Source of the DNA: Lacticaseibacillus suilingensis
GTDB taxonomy: Bacteria > Bacillota > Bacilli > Lactobacillales > Lactobacillaceae
Assembly (NCBI RefSeq): GCF_016861845.1
Contig: NZ_BOLV01000015.1
Coordinates: forward strand, 1-64,000
Reading direction: 5' to 3'
Length of the DNA stretch: 64,000 nucleotides
The position numbers were made by a program, and so were the translations under genes. The notes under the pieces are model-generated. The model ran no database searches. It saw only the letters and a list, made by a program, of their open reading frames with translations, and had not been told where the DNA came from. Below, piece after piece: positions 32,349 through 40,951 of the stretch. Positions within the stretch are counted from its first letter, which is position 1. The number at the start of each line of letters is the position of its first letter.

Positions 32349-32729
32349 ATGAAACTAGATCCTGATTGTATACGTGACATCTTGCTGACCGTCGAACGCC
32401 ACACGACGTTTGATAACGACGTGGAGCCAAAAGACTTTTCAACTGACGGCCTTGTTCAAAAATACGGTAAGCAAAAGCTGCTCTACCACATTCGCCAAGC
32501 AGGCGAATCCGGGCTACTAAGCCGTGTGAAATTTTATATGGCCGGTTTCAGTATTCAAGATTTAACACCAGCCGGTCACCAATTTCTCGCCGACATTCGA
32601 TCGGACACAAACTGGAATAAAACAAAAAAAGTGGCTGCCAAAATTGGCTCCACTTCTCTCCAAACTCTTATATCGGTTGCTTCCAATGTCATCTCGGACT
32701 TGATTGAGAAAACGATGTATCCAAAGTAG
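32349..32729 (+). CDS. DUF2513 family protein
   Basis: 126 aa. MKLDPDCIRDILLTVERHTTF, QKLLYHIRQAGESGLLSRVKF and LTPAGHQFLADIRSDTNWNKTKKVAAKIGS are the DUF2513 pattern. These proteins are frequent in mobile-element lysogeny modules of Firmicutes; function unknown. Start ATG with CGGAGGCAAT. Confidence 0.88.
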   Translation: MKLDPDCIRDILLTVERHTTFDNDVEPKDFSTDGLVQKYGKQKLLYHIRQAGESGLLSRVKFYMAGFSIQDLTPAGHQFLADIRSDTNWNKTKKVAAKIGSTSLQTLISVASNVISDLIEKTMYPK

Positions 32730-32859
32730 CTGCACGGAAACTTAGCGTAATCTCTGGCTTTTCATTGCCGTGCACATGTACATCTAAATTCTTGATATGG
32801 GTAACCTCAACACCGTTCAGAATTACATGGCCGTTTTGGATGATGAATGAGTTTTCCAT
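32689..32859 (-). CDS. Small phage protein on the opposite strand within the lysogeny module, 56 aa
   Basis: ATG 32859 after AAAGGGGCATAGCC; TGA 32691-32689, overlapping the end of the DUF2513 gene antisense. MENSFIIQNGHVILNGVEVT ... NLDVHVHGNEKPEITLSFRA. The pattern INGxxxxNGxEVxxIKxLDVHVxGNxxPEITLxF recurs in short proteins of many Gram-positive prophages. Probably a moron-type cargo; role unknown. Confidence 0.68.
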   Translation of the reverse strand: MENSFIIQNGHVILNGVEVTHIKNLDVHVHGNEKPEITLSFRAATLDTSFSQSSPR

Positions 32860-32986
32860 GGCTATGCCCCTTTCTGGTTTCAGTCATAGAATACCATTCT
32901 TCACTTAAAATTAGAATGAATGAAACACAATAACTTACGTCCAAATACTGATGACGGTAAAAGCTGACACCTTAGGGGGAATAAAA

Positions 32987-33685
32987 ATGGCAAAGAAAGT
33001 TACTGGCGCCGATGGGAAGCAGTATAAGGTCAAAAAGCCATTCTATAAGCGCATCTGGTTTTGGGTTCTAGCAATTATTATTGTCGCTGCAATTGGCGGC
33101 GCAATGGGTGGTGGTAAGGACGACAAGAAAAACGACGACTCCACCGCTAAGTCATCTCAAGCCTCCAAGAGCTCATCCTCTTCAAAGAAAGACGATGGAA
33201 AAATCACCCGATCTCAGTTTGATGCAATCAAGCTTGGAGATTTAATGCAAGGTGCCGAAGGAGGCGCAACACTAGATCAACTCAAGCAAGAATTCGGCGA
33301 GCCAAGCTCATCATCTTCCGACACGACAAACGGTGTCAAAACCGATCTTCTAACTTGGGACAACGTTCAGGGCGGTTTCGGTGCCAACATAATTGTTTCA
33401 TTTACAAACGGAAAAGCTTTCGGGAAGAACTTGACTGGTTTCAAGCTTTCGCGCAAGCAGAAAATCGACTTGGCCACTTTTAATAGCTGGCAGAACGGCA
33501 TGAAATATGCAGATTTCACAGCCAAATACGGTCAACCTGATTACTATGATGAATCCTTAATCGGTGGTAGCAAGACGGTTACAGCGGGGTATACATCAGG
33601 CGTTAAAGGCGACTTTGGTGCAAATTTCAACGTCACATTCACGAACGATGCTTTGTCCGGTAAAACTCAGTCAAGCATGAAGTAA
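32987..33685 (+). CDS. Membrane-anchored two-repeat (Ltp/DUF3862-like) protein
   Basis: 232 aa from ATG 32987 (TAGGGGGAATAAAA). N-terminal KKPFYKRIWFWVLAIIIVAA is a single membrane anchor, then a Ser/Lys-rich linker, then two related domains of ~75 residues: GDLMQGAEGGATLDQLKQEF...GGFGANIIVSFTNGKAFGKN and NGMKYADFTAKYGQP...GDFGANFNVTFTNDALSGKT. The duplicated fold looks like the SmpA/BLIP-type (DUF3862) domain seen in phage superinfection-exclusion lipoproteins such as TP-J34 Ltp, located in the same lysogeny position. Expressed from the prophage; exclusion role is inference. Confidence 0.7.
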   Translation: MAKKVTGADGKQYKVKKPFYKRIWFWVLAIIIVAAIGGAMGGGKDDKKNDDSTAKSSQASKSSSSSKKDDGKITRSQFDAIKLGDLMQGAEGGATLDQLKQEFGEPSSSSSDTTNGVKTDLLTWDNVQGGFGANIIVSFTNGKAFGKNLTGFKLSRKQKIDLATFNSWQNGMKYADFTAKYGQPDYYDESLIGGSKTVTAGYTSGVKGDFGANFNVTFTNDALSGKTQSSMK

Positions 33686-33694
33686 CGGAAAATC

Positions 33695-33717
33695 AGCCCC
33701 GTAGCGGGGCTTTTATT
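33695..33717 (+). terminator. Terminator after the Ltp-like gene
   Basis: AGCCCCG-TAG-CGGGGCT followed by TTTATTT, 9 bases after the stop codon. Confidence 0.88.
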
Positions 33718-33781
33718 TCAAGCATCGACCGAACACCAGTTTGTAACGATATTCCTACAATTCCAGAAATAAGGTGAACAA

Positions 33782-35032
33782 ATGGCATCAATCAGCGGCT
33801 ACAAGCTAAAAAATGGACAGCAACGTTACCGCGTCCAGTTATACGCCGGAACGAACCCGGCCACGGGCAAGGCAAAAAACATGAAGCGCGATGGCTTTCG
33901 CTCATACGATGAAGCCAACGCTTGGGCGAAGGTTCAGGCAGGCGCGGCCATCAACAACCCGGCTCACTCCGGATATAGGCTCAACATGCGCATTGGAGAC
34001 TGGCTCCGCGATTGGGTCACAAACTTCAAGGTGAACGTCAAAGAAGGCAGCATGATTGTCTACCGCTACAATGTCGAGCACTACCTCGTCCCAAAAATTG
34101 GGCATTACACTTTTGGCGAATACACCCCTGCCGTTCACCAGCGGTTCATCATTGAGATGCTCGACCACGGCGGCGAAAAGGGCGCTCCCCTTTCCCGAAA
34201 CACGGTGAACATCATCAACGGCACACTGAGTAACGCGCTCCAGAAGGCTGTGAAGCTCGGCTATATCTCGAAGAACAATGCCGCCGGGGTCGAGTTTCCG
34301 CGTTCCGCCGGTACCGCCAAACGTAAGCTGCACTACTGGACTCGCGAGCAGGCCAGTACCTTTTTGGACGCCGCCAAGGACGAAAAAGAACCGGTCTGGT
34401 ACTACTTCTTCCTGACCATTCTCGACCTCGGACTCCGCAAGGGTGAAGCAATGGCGCTCCGCTGGGACGATGTCGACTTCACCGCCAACACGGTTGAGAT
34501 CAACAAAACCCGCTTGTACAGAGCGGAGACTGGCGAGCATACCGGCGAGATCATACTAGATGACCCCAAGTTTCCGACATCAAACCGCACCATATACATG
34601 ACCGACCGACTACGCGCCGCCCTCATCGACCTCAACCATGAGTGGTACCCGCAACCGACCATCGTGTCGCTTGATAATGAGGCAAGGGTGCAGCCTAGTC
34701 ATGACTTCATATTTCGTTTCGTCAACGGCCGCTTCCGGGGCAAGGTGCTTCGCGACCGGTCAACCAACGGCGCATTTGAGCGCATTCGCAAGCGTGTTTC
34801 CCTGCCGCGCATCGTCATCCACGACCTCCGCCACACCCTCGGCGTCTTCCTACGCGAGTCCGGGGTACCGCTTGAGGACATCAGAGATGTTCTCGGACAC
34901 AAGGACGTCAGCACCACGCTCATATATGCGGAGGTAACCCCGACCATCAAACAGCGGGCCGCCGTCAAGCTGAATGATTTTTTGGCCGATGGCAAAAAAA
35001 AGAACCCGAAACGGGTTCCAAAAATCAACTAA
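33782..35032 (+). CDS. int: Tyrosine recombinase (phage integrase)
   Basis: 416 aa. N-terminal Arm-binding domain (SISGYKLKNGQQRYRVQLYAGTNP), SAM-like core-binding domain (residues ~70-170), then the catalytic domain with Arg in LDLGLRKGEAMALRW, H-x-x-R in VIHDLRHTLGVFL, His in VLGHKDVSTTLIYAEV and the nucleophile Tyr in LIYAEV. Its 3' end faces the host pgi gene 110 bp away, marking the right end of prophage 1. Length typical for lactobacillus phages. Confidence 0.95.
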   Translation: MASISGYKLKNGQQRYRVQLYAGTNPATGKAKNMKRDGFRSYDEANAWAKVQAGAAINNPAHSGYRLNMRIGDWLRDWVTNFKVNVKEGSMIVYRYNVEHYLVPKIGHYTFGEYTPAVHQRFIIEMLDHGGEKGAPLSRNTVNIINGTLSNALQKAVKLGYISKNNAAGVEFPRSAGTAKRKLHYWTREQASTFLDAAKDEKEPVWYYFFLTILDLGLRKGEAMALRWDDVDFTANTVEINKTRLYRAETGEHTGEIILDDPKFPTSNRTIYMTDRLRAALIDLNHEWYPQPTIVSLDNEARVQPSHDFIFRFVNGRFRGKVLRDRSTNGAFERIRKRVSLPRIVIHDLRHTLGVFLRESGVPLEDIRDVLGHKDVSTTLIYAEVTPTIKQRAAVKLNDFLADGKKKNPKRVPKIN

Positions 35033-35141
35033 CATTGACGCTCGTATCAACGATTTTGCCAACTGTTGGCCGTTGACGCTCATTTATGGGCGTCATTTTT
35101 TTGCATTCACATCGGTTTAAAAATTGCTGTAACCCGCGTCA
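35033..35141. other. Probable right attachment region of prophage 1
   Basis: Between int and pgi stop codons. Contains direct repeats TTGACGCTC (35035-35043 and 35073-35081), a palindrome GCCAAC-T-GTTGGC (35057-35070), and a terminator (below). The repeats may be arm-type integrase sites. The att core cannot be fixed because the left end of the prophage is outside the window. Confidence 0.5.
35073..35102 (+). terminator. Terminator downstream of the integrase
   Basis: TGACGCTC-ATTTAT-GGGCGTCA (one G:T pair) followed by seven T. Ends integrase transcription before the convergent pgi gene. Confidence 0.8.
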
Positions 35142-36482
35142 TTACAGGCGTGCGTTCAATTCCTTGGTCATATCTTCAAAACCGGGACGGCCAAGCAGGG
35201 CAAACATATTGTTTTTGTATGCTTCTACCCCTGGCTGGTTGAATGGGTTGATCCCGTTCAGGTAGCCAGAAATGGCAACGGCAGCTTCGAAGAAGTAGAT
35301 CGTGTAGCCCAAGGTGTAGGCATCTTGCTGTGGGATGTTGACGGTCATCACTGGCACGCCGCCATCGGTATGAGCAAGCACAACGCCTTCGTAAGCTTTG
35401 CGGTTAACTTCGGACATCTTACGGCCTTCAAGGTAAGTCAAGCCATCCAAAGAGCCTGGTTCTGCTGGAATTTCAACGTCGTGGTTTGGCTTTTCAACCC
35501 AAACGACGGTTTCCATCAGATTGCGGCGACCTTCTTGGATGTATTGGCCCAAGGAGTGCAAGTCAGTGGTGAAGTTAGCACTTGATGGGTAAATCCCCTT
35601 TTGGTCCTTGCCTTCGGATTCACCCATGAGCTGCTTCCACCATTCGCTGAAGTATTGCAGCGTTGGTTCGTAGTTTTCCAGCAGCTCAGTGGTGTAACCC
35701 TTCCGGTACAGGATGTTGCGCAAAGCAGCGTACTGGTAGGCTTCGTTCTTGGTCAAATCAGCATCGCTGTATTCCGTGCGGGCATCAGCGGCACCTTTCA
35801 TCAACTGATCGATGTCGCCACCAGCAACAGCGATTGGCAGCAGACCAACAGCAGAAAGAACCGAGTAACGGCCACCCAAGTCATCAGGCACAACGAATTC
35901 TTCGTAGCCTTCAGCATCGGATTCGCTCTTCAAAGCGCCCTTAGCGCGATCGGTTGTGGCATAGATACGGGACTTGGCGCCATCTTTACCATACTTTTCA
36001 ATCAACTTGGCCTTCAGCACGCGGAAAGCGATGGAAGGTTCGGTGGTCGTACCAGACTTGGAAATGACGTTCAAGGAGAAGCTCCGATCGCCAATCATGT
36101 CAACCAGGTCGGCCAGGTAGGAACCAGAGATGGAGTTGCCGGCGAAGTATACTTCTGGCAGCTTACGACCTGGTTCGTAGTTACGGAAGGTGTGGGATAA
36201 GAAATCAACAGCCATCCGCGCCCCTAAGTAAGAGCCACCAATCCCAATGGCCACAAAGACCTCGGAGTCGTCTTGGATCTTCTTAGCTGCTGCTTTGATG
36301 CGGGCGAATTCGTCCTTATCGTAGTCAACGGGCAGGTCAAGGAAGCCGCGGAAGTCGTTGCCAGCACCGGTACCTTCGCGCAATTCCTTGTCGGCGGCGG
36401 TGACCATTGCTTGCATCTCGCCGAGTTCGTTGTCATGAACGAACTTGGTGAGCTTAGATGAATCAAATGAAATATGAGCCAT
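35142..36482 (-). CDS. pgi: Glucose-6-phosphate isomerase
   Basis: 446 aa, normal for Firmicutes Pgi. Both family signatures are present: [14 protein letters not shown] around residue 195 and [16 protein letters not shown] near the C-terminus, plus [11 protein letters not shown] in the sugar-phosphate site. Interconverts glucose-6-P and fructose-6-P in glycolysis. ATG 36482 with GGAGGAAAGAATTCAC. Prophage 1 ends just past its stop codon without truncating it. Confidence 0.97.
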   Translation of the reverse strand: MAHISFDSSKLTKFVHDNELGEMQAMVTAADKELREGTGAGNDFRGFLDLPVDYDKDEFARIKAAAKKIQDDSEVFVAIGIGGSYLGARMAVDFLSHTFRNYEPGRKLPEVYFAGNSISGSYLADLVDMIGDRSFSLNVISKSGTTTEPSIAFRVLKAKLIEKYGKDGAKSRIYATTDRAKGALKSESDAEGYEEFVVPDDLGGRYSVLSAVGLLPIAVAGGDIDQLMKGAADARTEYSDADLTKNEAYQYAALRNILYRKGYTTELLENYEPTLQYFSEWWKQLMGESEGKDQKGIYPSSANFTTDLHSLGQYIQEGRRNLMETVVWVEKPNHDVEIPAEPGSLDGLTYLEGRKMSEVNRKAYEGVVLAHTDGGVPVMTVNIPQQDAYTLGYTIYFFEAAVAISGYLNGINPFNQPGVEAYKNNMFALLGRPGFEDMTKELNARL

Positions 36483-36595
36483 GTGAATTCTTTCCTCCTA
36501 TTGATTGCATTTCAACAAACTCAACTTTAATGGTCTAGGTTGCAAAATGCAAGGTAGGCCGTTTGAAAAAAACAAGTCTTAAGCAAGTAACGGCG

Positions 36596-37444
36596 CTACT
36601 TCATCAGGCCCAGCACAACGCCGCCTGCGATGATCAAAACCGAGCCGCAGGTGATCCAAACCATTTCCTTTTGGGTCTTGCGTTCGCCCAACAGGAAGAT
36701 GGAGCCAAAGGTGGAAATCACAATGCCCATTTGGGACAGCGAGTAAGAAATCGCCAGCCCGACCTGCGCCATCGACACCAGCATAAAGACATTCCCTAGC
36801 CCCCAGACCAAACCGGTAATGACATTCTTGCCGGTGGCCTTAGCGAAGGCTTGATGACCGATGGAAAACAGCAGTGCGCCAATCACCATGCCGATTGCTT
36901 GCGGTAGCACCACGGCAGAGGCCCCAAGCGCCCCGGCTTTAACGATAATGGTATAGCCGGCATAACCCACGGTGGAAATGATCAAAGCGCGCAGGCCACC
37001 ACTAAAATTAACGATGCCTGGTTCGCCAGTTTTCTCCTTGCGCGAGGTCAAAATTGCCCCAGCAATCAAGAAGACTAACGCCAAAAGGCCCAAAATGACC
37101 ATTTTGCCCGTTTTCCATTCGGCAAACAGCAACGCGCCAGCCAAGGTATTCGCCACCAACTGCATCCCAGTGGACATCGGGACGGTCAAGGAAACGCCGA
37201 TGTATTTCATCGCTTGGAACTGCTGCGACTGGCCGACACTCCAAAACAGGCCAGACAAAATACCCAGCACCCAAACCTTCGTATCCAGCACGGGCTGCGT
37301 AAACAGATAGGTACCGATGCCGAAAATCAAGGCGCCAAAGGTCATGCCTAAGGTTTGCTGATAGGCGTTACCGCCTAATTTACCGCTGATCAGCCCGATT
37401 GACCCCCACGCAAGCGCGGGAATCAACGCAATGATAATTGCCAT
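36596..37444 (-). CDS. glcU: Glucose/ribose uptake transporter, GRP family
   Basis: 282 aa from ATG 37444 (AGAGGAAAATACAC); earlier in-frame codons lack a ribosome site. Ten predicted membrane helices in the drug/metabolite transporter fold; signature stretches MAIIIALIPALAWGSIGLISGKLGG and LSGLFWSVGQSQQFQAMKYIGVSLTVPMSTGMQLV are those of GlcU/RbsU proton-coupled sugar uptake proteins. Substrate (glucose versus ribose) cannot be fixed from sequence; glucose is favoured by the neighbouring pgi and a CcpA site upstream. Confidence 0.88.
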   Translation of the reverse strand: MAIIIALIPALAWGSIGLISGKLGGNAYQQTLGMTFGALIFGIGTYLFTQPVLDTKVWVLGILSGLFWSVGQSQQFQAMKYIGVSLTVPMSTGMQLVANTLAGALLFAEWKTGKMVILGLLALVFLIAGAILTSRKEKTGEPGIVNFSGGLRALIISTVGYAGYTIIVKAGALGASAVVLPQAIGMVIGALLFSIGHQAFAKATGKNVITGLVWGLGNVFMLVSMAQVGLAISYSLSQMGIVISTFGSIFLLGERKTQKEMVWITCGSVLIIAGGVVLGLMK

Positions 37445-37511
37445 GTGTATTTTCCTCTTTTCATTCCATTGAATTTTGCACAAGGCAAAATGTTAACAAT
37501 ATATTCTAGCG

Positions 37512-37526
37512 TGATTTCGTTTTCAA
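37512..37526. promoter_or_regulatory. cre box (CcpA site) upstream of the sugar transporter
   Basis: Minus strand TTGAAAACGAAATCA fits the consensus WTGNAANCGNWNNCW at every position. It is ~70 bp upstream of the transporter start, close to a TATATT that may be its -10. Suggests catabolite control. The rest of the 352-bp gap 37445-37796 holds only this and the vanZ-gene terminator. Confidence 0.7.
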
Positions 37527-37765
37527 AACAAGCCTGCCGCTCACGGCTCGAGCCTATGGAACCGTTTACCCATCACAATATTGGACCGGACCAATTCAGC
37601 GAAAAAGCCAACCACAGCCGCGTTATTTTACCCATACCACCAGCGATGAAAAAATAGTTTATTTTTCAAATATTTTACATTAGTGTAGACAATTTGCATT
37701 GGTGCTTTCAAATATTGAGCCGATTGGTTGCCACTTTCAGAAAGCTGGTGCTGCGTGGTCCCATC

Positions 37766-37798
37766 AAAAAACCTGATTTAGCCACGCTAAATCAGGTC
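37766..37798 (-). terminator. Terminator of the VanZ-family gene
   Basis: Minus strand ACCTGATTTAGC-GTG-GCTAAATCAGGT then TTTTTT; a 12-bp perfect stem overlapping the stop codon region. Confidence 0.9.
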
Positions 37799-38414
37799 AA
37801 CGCTTGCGGCTCCGCGGTGACAGCAAGCGCCACAAGCCAAAGCCGAGGATGGTACCAATCGTATTAAAGATGACATCATCGATGTCTGCCACCCCAGAAG
37901 CGAGAACGAACTGGAGCGATTCAATGGCCAGGGATAACAACAAGCCCCAGCCGACCACCCGCCAAGCGGCAATCTTGGTCCGCCGCAGCGAAGGGAGACC
38001 GAAGCCAAAGGGAATGAACCACAGCACATTGCCAAAAGATTGATACCACAGATCGATCTGGCTCCCTAGCCGCAACTTGAAGGTGTTCACCAGCGGCGTC
38101 CAATTGATGGCGCTGAGCGGCCTCTCCCAGTAAAAGTGAAGTTGCCAGGGATAGTACCACTGGCGGAACACCGTCAGCATCAACAGTAAAATCACATAAG
38201 CACTGAATAAGATGACTTTCACTTCATGCCAAGCGTCAAACCGCCGATGAAACAATAGCTTGAGGCCTAAACGCAGGAGCAAAAATAAGGCTAAGTAAAG
38301 GAGGGTTTTATCCAGGCTATACATAATCAAGCGCACCAGCGGCCAATGATTGATGCGCCCTTCCAGTTGCGCTTGCACATAGCGATACACCGGACCCAGA
38401 AATAACATCCCCAC
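37797..38414 (-). CDS. VanZ family membrane protein
   Basis: 205 aa with about five membrane helices. VanZ core: NWTPLVNTFKLRLG, FGNVLWFIPFGFGLPSLR and LSLAIESLQFVLASGVADIDDVIFNTIGTILGF. The E-S-x-Q and D-x-D-D-V-x-x-N-x-x-G motifs are the family hallmarks. Relatives protect against glycopeptides or lipids; the role here is unknown. Divergent from the LTA synthase gene. Confidence 0.9.
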   Translation of the reverse strand: MGMLFLGPVYRYVQAQLEGRINHWPLVRLIMYSLDKTLLYLALFLLLRLGLKLLFHRRFDAWHEVKVILFSAYVILLLMLTVFRQWYYPWQLHFYWERPLSAINWTPLVNTFKLRLGSQIDLWYQSFGNVLWFIPFGFGLPSLRRTKIAAWRVVGWGLLLSLAIESLQFVLASGVADIDDVIFNTIGTILGFGLWRLLSPRSRKR

Positions 38415-38549
38415 CCCTCCTTTGCAAAGTCATTCACGTTGATTGTATCAATTGCTAGGCGGCGCTTTCAGCGGCCGATTATGGTTTAAATCATTCTTAC
38501 GAAACCGACAGATGCCGGGTTTTGGTTTGCCCGCCGCTGCTCAGACAGG

Positions 38550-38555
38550 TACAAT
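38550..38555 (+). promoter_or_regulatory. Likely -10 box of the LTA synthase gene
   Basis: TACAAT, 31 bases before the GTG start; a weak -35 (TTTGCC) lies 18 bases upstream. Only the -10 is convincing. Confidence 0.45.
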
Positions 38556-38586
38556 GATTGCGACTATCATTACGAGGAGGATCGCC

Positions 38587-40833
38587 GTGAAACATTTCAT
38601 CGAACGTTGCCGGACCACGCGGCTGGGCTTTTTGGCCATCCTACTCGGCCTGCTGTGGGTGAAGACCTTATTTGCTTATTATGTGGATTTTTCCCTCGGT
38701 GCAACCGGCTTTCTTCAACAATTGCTGCTGATCATCAATCCGCTTGGGGTTGGCGCAGCGGCGCTTTCAATCGCGCTATATGTACGCAAACCACGGCGAG
38801 CTTATGCGGTCGGGGTGATCATTTACTTACTATTAAATCTGCTACTGTTTGCTAATGTTTTATACTACCGCGAGTTCAGCGACTTTTTGACCATCAACAC
38901 CATGCTGTCGGTATCCAAGGTCTCACAAGGCCTCGGAGCCAGTTCGCTGAATATGATGATTGGCCGGGATGTCCTTTACGGCCTAGATCTGATTTTGGCC
39001 GTTTTGGCTTATTTGGGCTACGGCATTCGCAATCTCTGGGCGTTTATTAACCATCAAGCGCTACGTTGGCCGCATTTTGGGATGAAACTCGATCACGAGC
39101 AGCCCGCCTACCACCTGCCGCAAGCCGTCAGCCTCGTGGCCGTGGCCTTTTTCGGCGTCACCATGGCGACCAGCGAGCTCAACCGGCCGAAGCTGCTTTC
39201 TTTGACCTTCGACCATAATTACGTGGTCAAATACCTCGGCCTCGCCCCGTTCACGGTGTATGACGGCTTGCAGACTGCGCGCAATAATCAAGTCCGGGCC
39301 AACGCCGACAGTGCCGATATGGACACGGTGCTTAACTACACCAAGAGTCACTACGCCGCGCCCAACCAAGCCTATTTTGGTACGGCCAAAGGCAAAAACA
39401 TCATCATTATCCATCTGGAAAGTTTCCAGCAATTCTTGATTGGCCAAAAAGTGAACGGCCAAGAAGTGACCCCGTTTTTGAACAGCCTAATCAAGGAAAA
39501 GGATACCTTGTCCTTCGACAATTTCTTCCACCAGGTCGGGATTGGTAAAACCTCGGATGCTGAGAATATGCTGGAAACGAGCACCTTTGGGTTGTCTTCA
39601 GGCTCCCTCTTCTCCTCGCTGGGTACCGATAACACCTTCCAAGGTGCGCCTTCGCTGCTTCAGCAGTACGCCGGCTACACGAGTGCGGTGTTCCACGGTG
39701 GTTCCGGCAACTTCTGGAATCGCAATAATGTCTATAAGAGCCTCGGCTATAACTATTTCTTTGATGGGAATTTTTACAACCACGAAGATGGTGCGGCAAC
39801 GGCTTATGGCATCAAGGATAAATTGATGTTCGGCGAAACCATCAAGTACATGGAACATCTCCAGCAGCCGTTTTACAGTAAAATCATCACCACCTCCAAT
39901 CACTTCCCGTTCTTTATCACCGATCAAGACACGGACTTTCCTGATGCGGGCACTGATGACACTTACGTTAACGGGTATTTCCAAACGGCCCATTATCTTG
40001 ATTCGGCGCTAGCGGAGTTCTTCGCCTACTTGAAGTCTTCTGGCCTGGAGCAAAACTCCCTGGTGATGCTTTACGGCGATCATTACGGCATGTCCGATGA
40101 TCGTAATCGGACGCTGGCTTCAATGCTCACCGCCACGGACAATCCCACCGTGGCCAAACTCACGAACAATGCGACCGCTTCGGACTGGGATAGCTTTGAT
40201 GACGCTCAGCTGCAGCGCGTGCCGTTGATTTTCCACATGCCAGGCCTTAAAGGCGGTGTCAATCACACTTACGGCGGTGAAATCGATGTGCTGCCCACCC
40301 TGCTCCATCTCGTGGGGGTCGATACGCAAAGCTTCGTGCAGTTCGGCACGGATTTGCTTTCCTCCGGTCACGACACCACCGTGGCCTTCCGTAATCACGA
40401 CTTCGTGACGCCGAAATACAGCCTGCTCAACGGCAAAGTCTATGACAATACCACCGGTGAGGTTGTGCAACCCGATGCGAAGCTGCAAACCAAGCTCACC
40501 ACCCTGCAAAAAGGCGTCGATCAAGCGCTGGACCTGTCCGATGAACTGGCCAACAAGAACCTGCTCCGGTTTTATGTGCCAAAGGGCTACACGCCGGTCG
40601 ATCCCGATCAAGCCAATTTCTCGCAAAGCCTCGCGCAAATGATGGCAGTCGAGAAGCAGGCTGGCGCCAAATCCACGTCACTATTTTCCGAGCACCACGA
40701 TGTTTCCACCGTGAGTGACTTCTCCACTGATGCGGAAGAGGTCACCGCCAATCCCAATGTGCTCAGCGACTATCCCAAAAAAGTCGCCGCTCAAGTCAAC
40801 GGCGAAGTGCAAACCGATACGAAAAAGAAGTAA
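38587..40833 (+). CDS. LtaS-type lipoteichoic acid synthase / phosphoglycerol transferase
   Basis: 748 aa from GTG 38587, 5 bases after GAGGAGGATC. Five N-terminal membrane helices (from LGFLAILLGLLWVKTLFAYY to VSLVAVAFFGVTMATS), then an extracellular sulfatase-fold domain: IIIHLESFQQF (metal-binding Glu), GIGKTSDAENM (Thr nucleophile), FHGGSGNFWNRNNVYKSLGY and LYGDHYGMSDD (metal-binding Asp-His). The tail of ~120 residues after the catalytic domain makes it longer than the usual ~650 aa enzyme. Adds glycerol phosphate from phosphatidylglycerol to the lipid anchor outside the cell. Whether it is the main LtaS or a primase/paralogue cannot be told. Confidence 0.92.
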   Translation: MKHFIERCRTTRLGFLAILLGLLWVKTLFAYYVDFSLGATGFLQQLLLIINPLGVGAAALSIALYVRKPRRAYAVGVIIYLLLNLLLFANVLYYREFSDFLTINTMLSVSKVSQGLGASSLNMMIGRDVLYGLDLILAVLAYLGYGIRNLWAFINHQALRWPHFGMKLDHEQPAYHLPQAVSLVAVAFFGVTMATSELNRPKLLSLTFDHNYVVKYLGLAPFTVYDGLQTARNNQVRANADSADMDTVLNYTKSHYAAPNQAYFGTAKGKNIIIIHLESFQQFLIGQKVNGQEVTPFLNSLIKEKDTLSFDNFFHQVGIGKTSDAENMLETSTFGLSSGSLFSSLGTDNTFQGAPSLLQQYAGYTSAVFHGGSGNFWNRNNVYKSLGYNYFFDGNFYNHEDGAATAYGIKDKLMFGETIKYMEHLQQPFYSKIITTSNHFPFFITDQDTDFPDAGTDDTYVNGYFQTAHYLDSALAEFFAYLKSSGLEQNSLVMLYGDHYGMSDDRNRTLASMLTATDNPTVAKLTNNATASDWDSFDDAQLQRVPLIFHMPGLKGGVNHTYGGEIDVLPTLLHLVGVDTQSFVQFGTDLLSSGHDTTVAFRNHDFVTPKYSLLNGKVYDNTTGEVVQPDAKLQTKLTTLQKGVDQALDLSDELANKNLLRFYVPKGYTPVDPDQANFSQSLAQMMAVEKQAGAKSTSLFSEHHDVSTVSDFSTDAEEVTANPNVLSDYPKKVAAQVNGEVQTDTKKK

Positions 40834-40840
40834 GTGAACC

Positions 40841-40873
40841 GAGGCTGCGGACCATGACCGCAGCCTCTTTTAA
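40841..40873 (+). terminator. Terminator of the LTA synthase gene
   Basis: GAGGCTGCGG-ACCATGA-CCGCAGCCTC, a 10-bp stem, followed by TTTTAAT. Confidence 0.92.
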
Positions 40874-40951
40874 TGCAGTGGTTTTTCTCGCCGTATTCAC
40901 ACTTTGTTCAAACCTCGCCACTATACTACTGGCATAAGGTAGGTGAACAAC

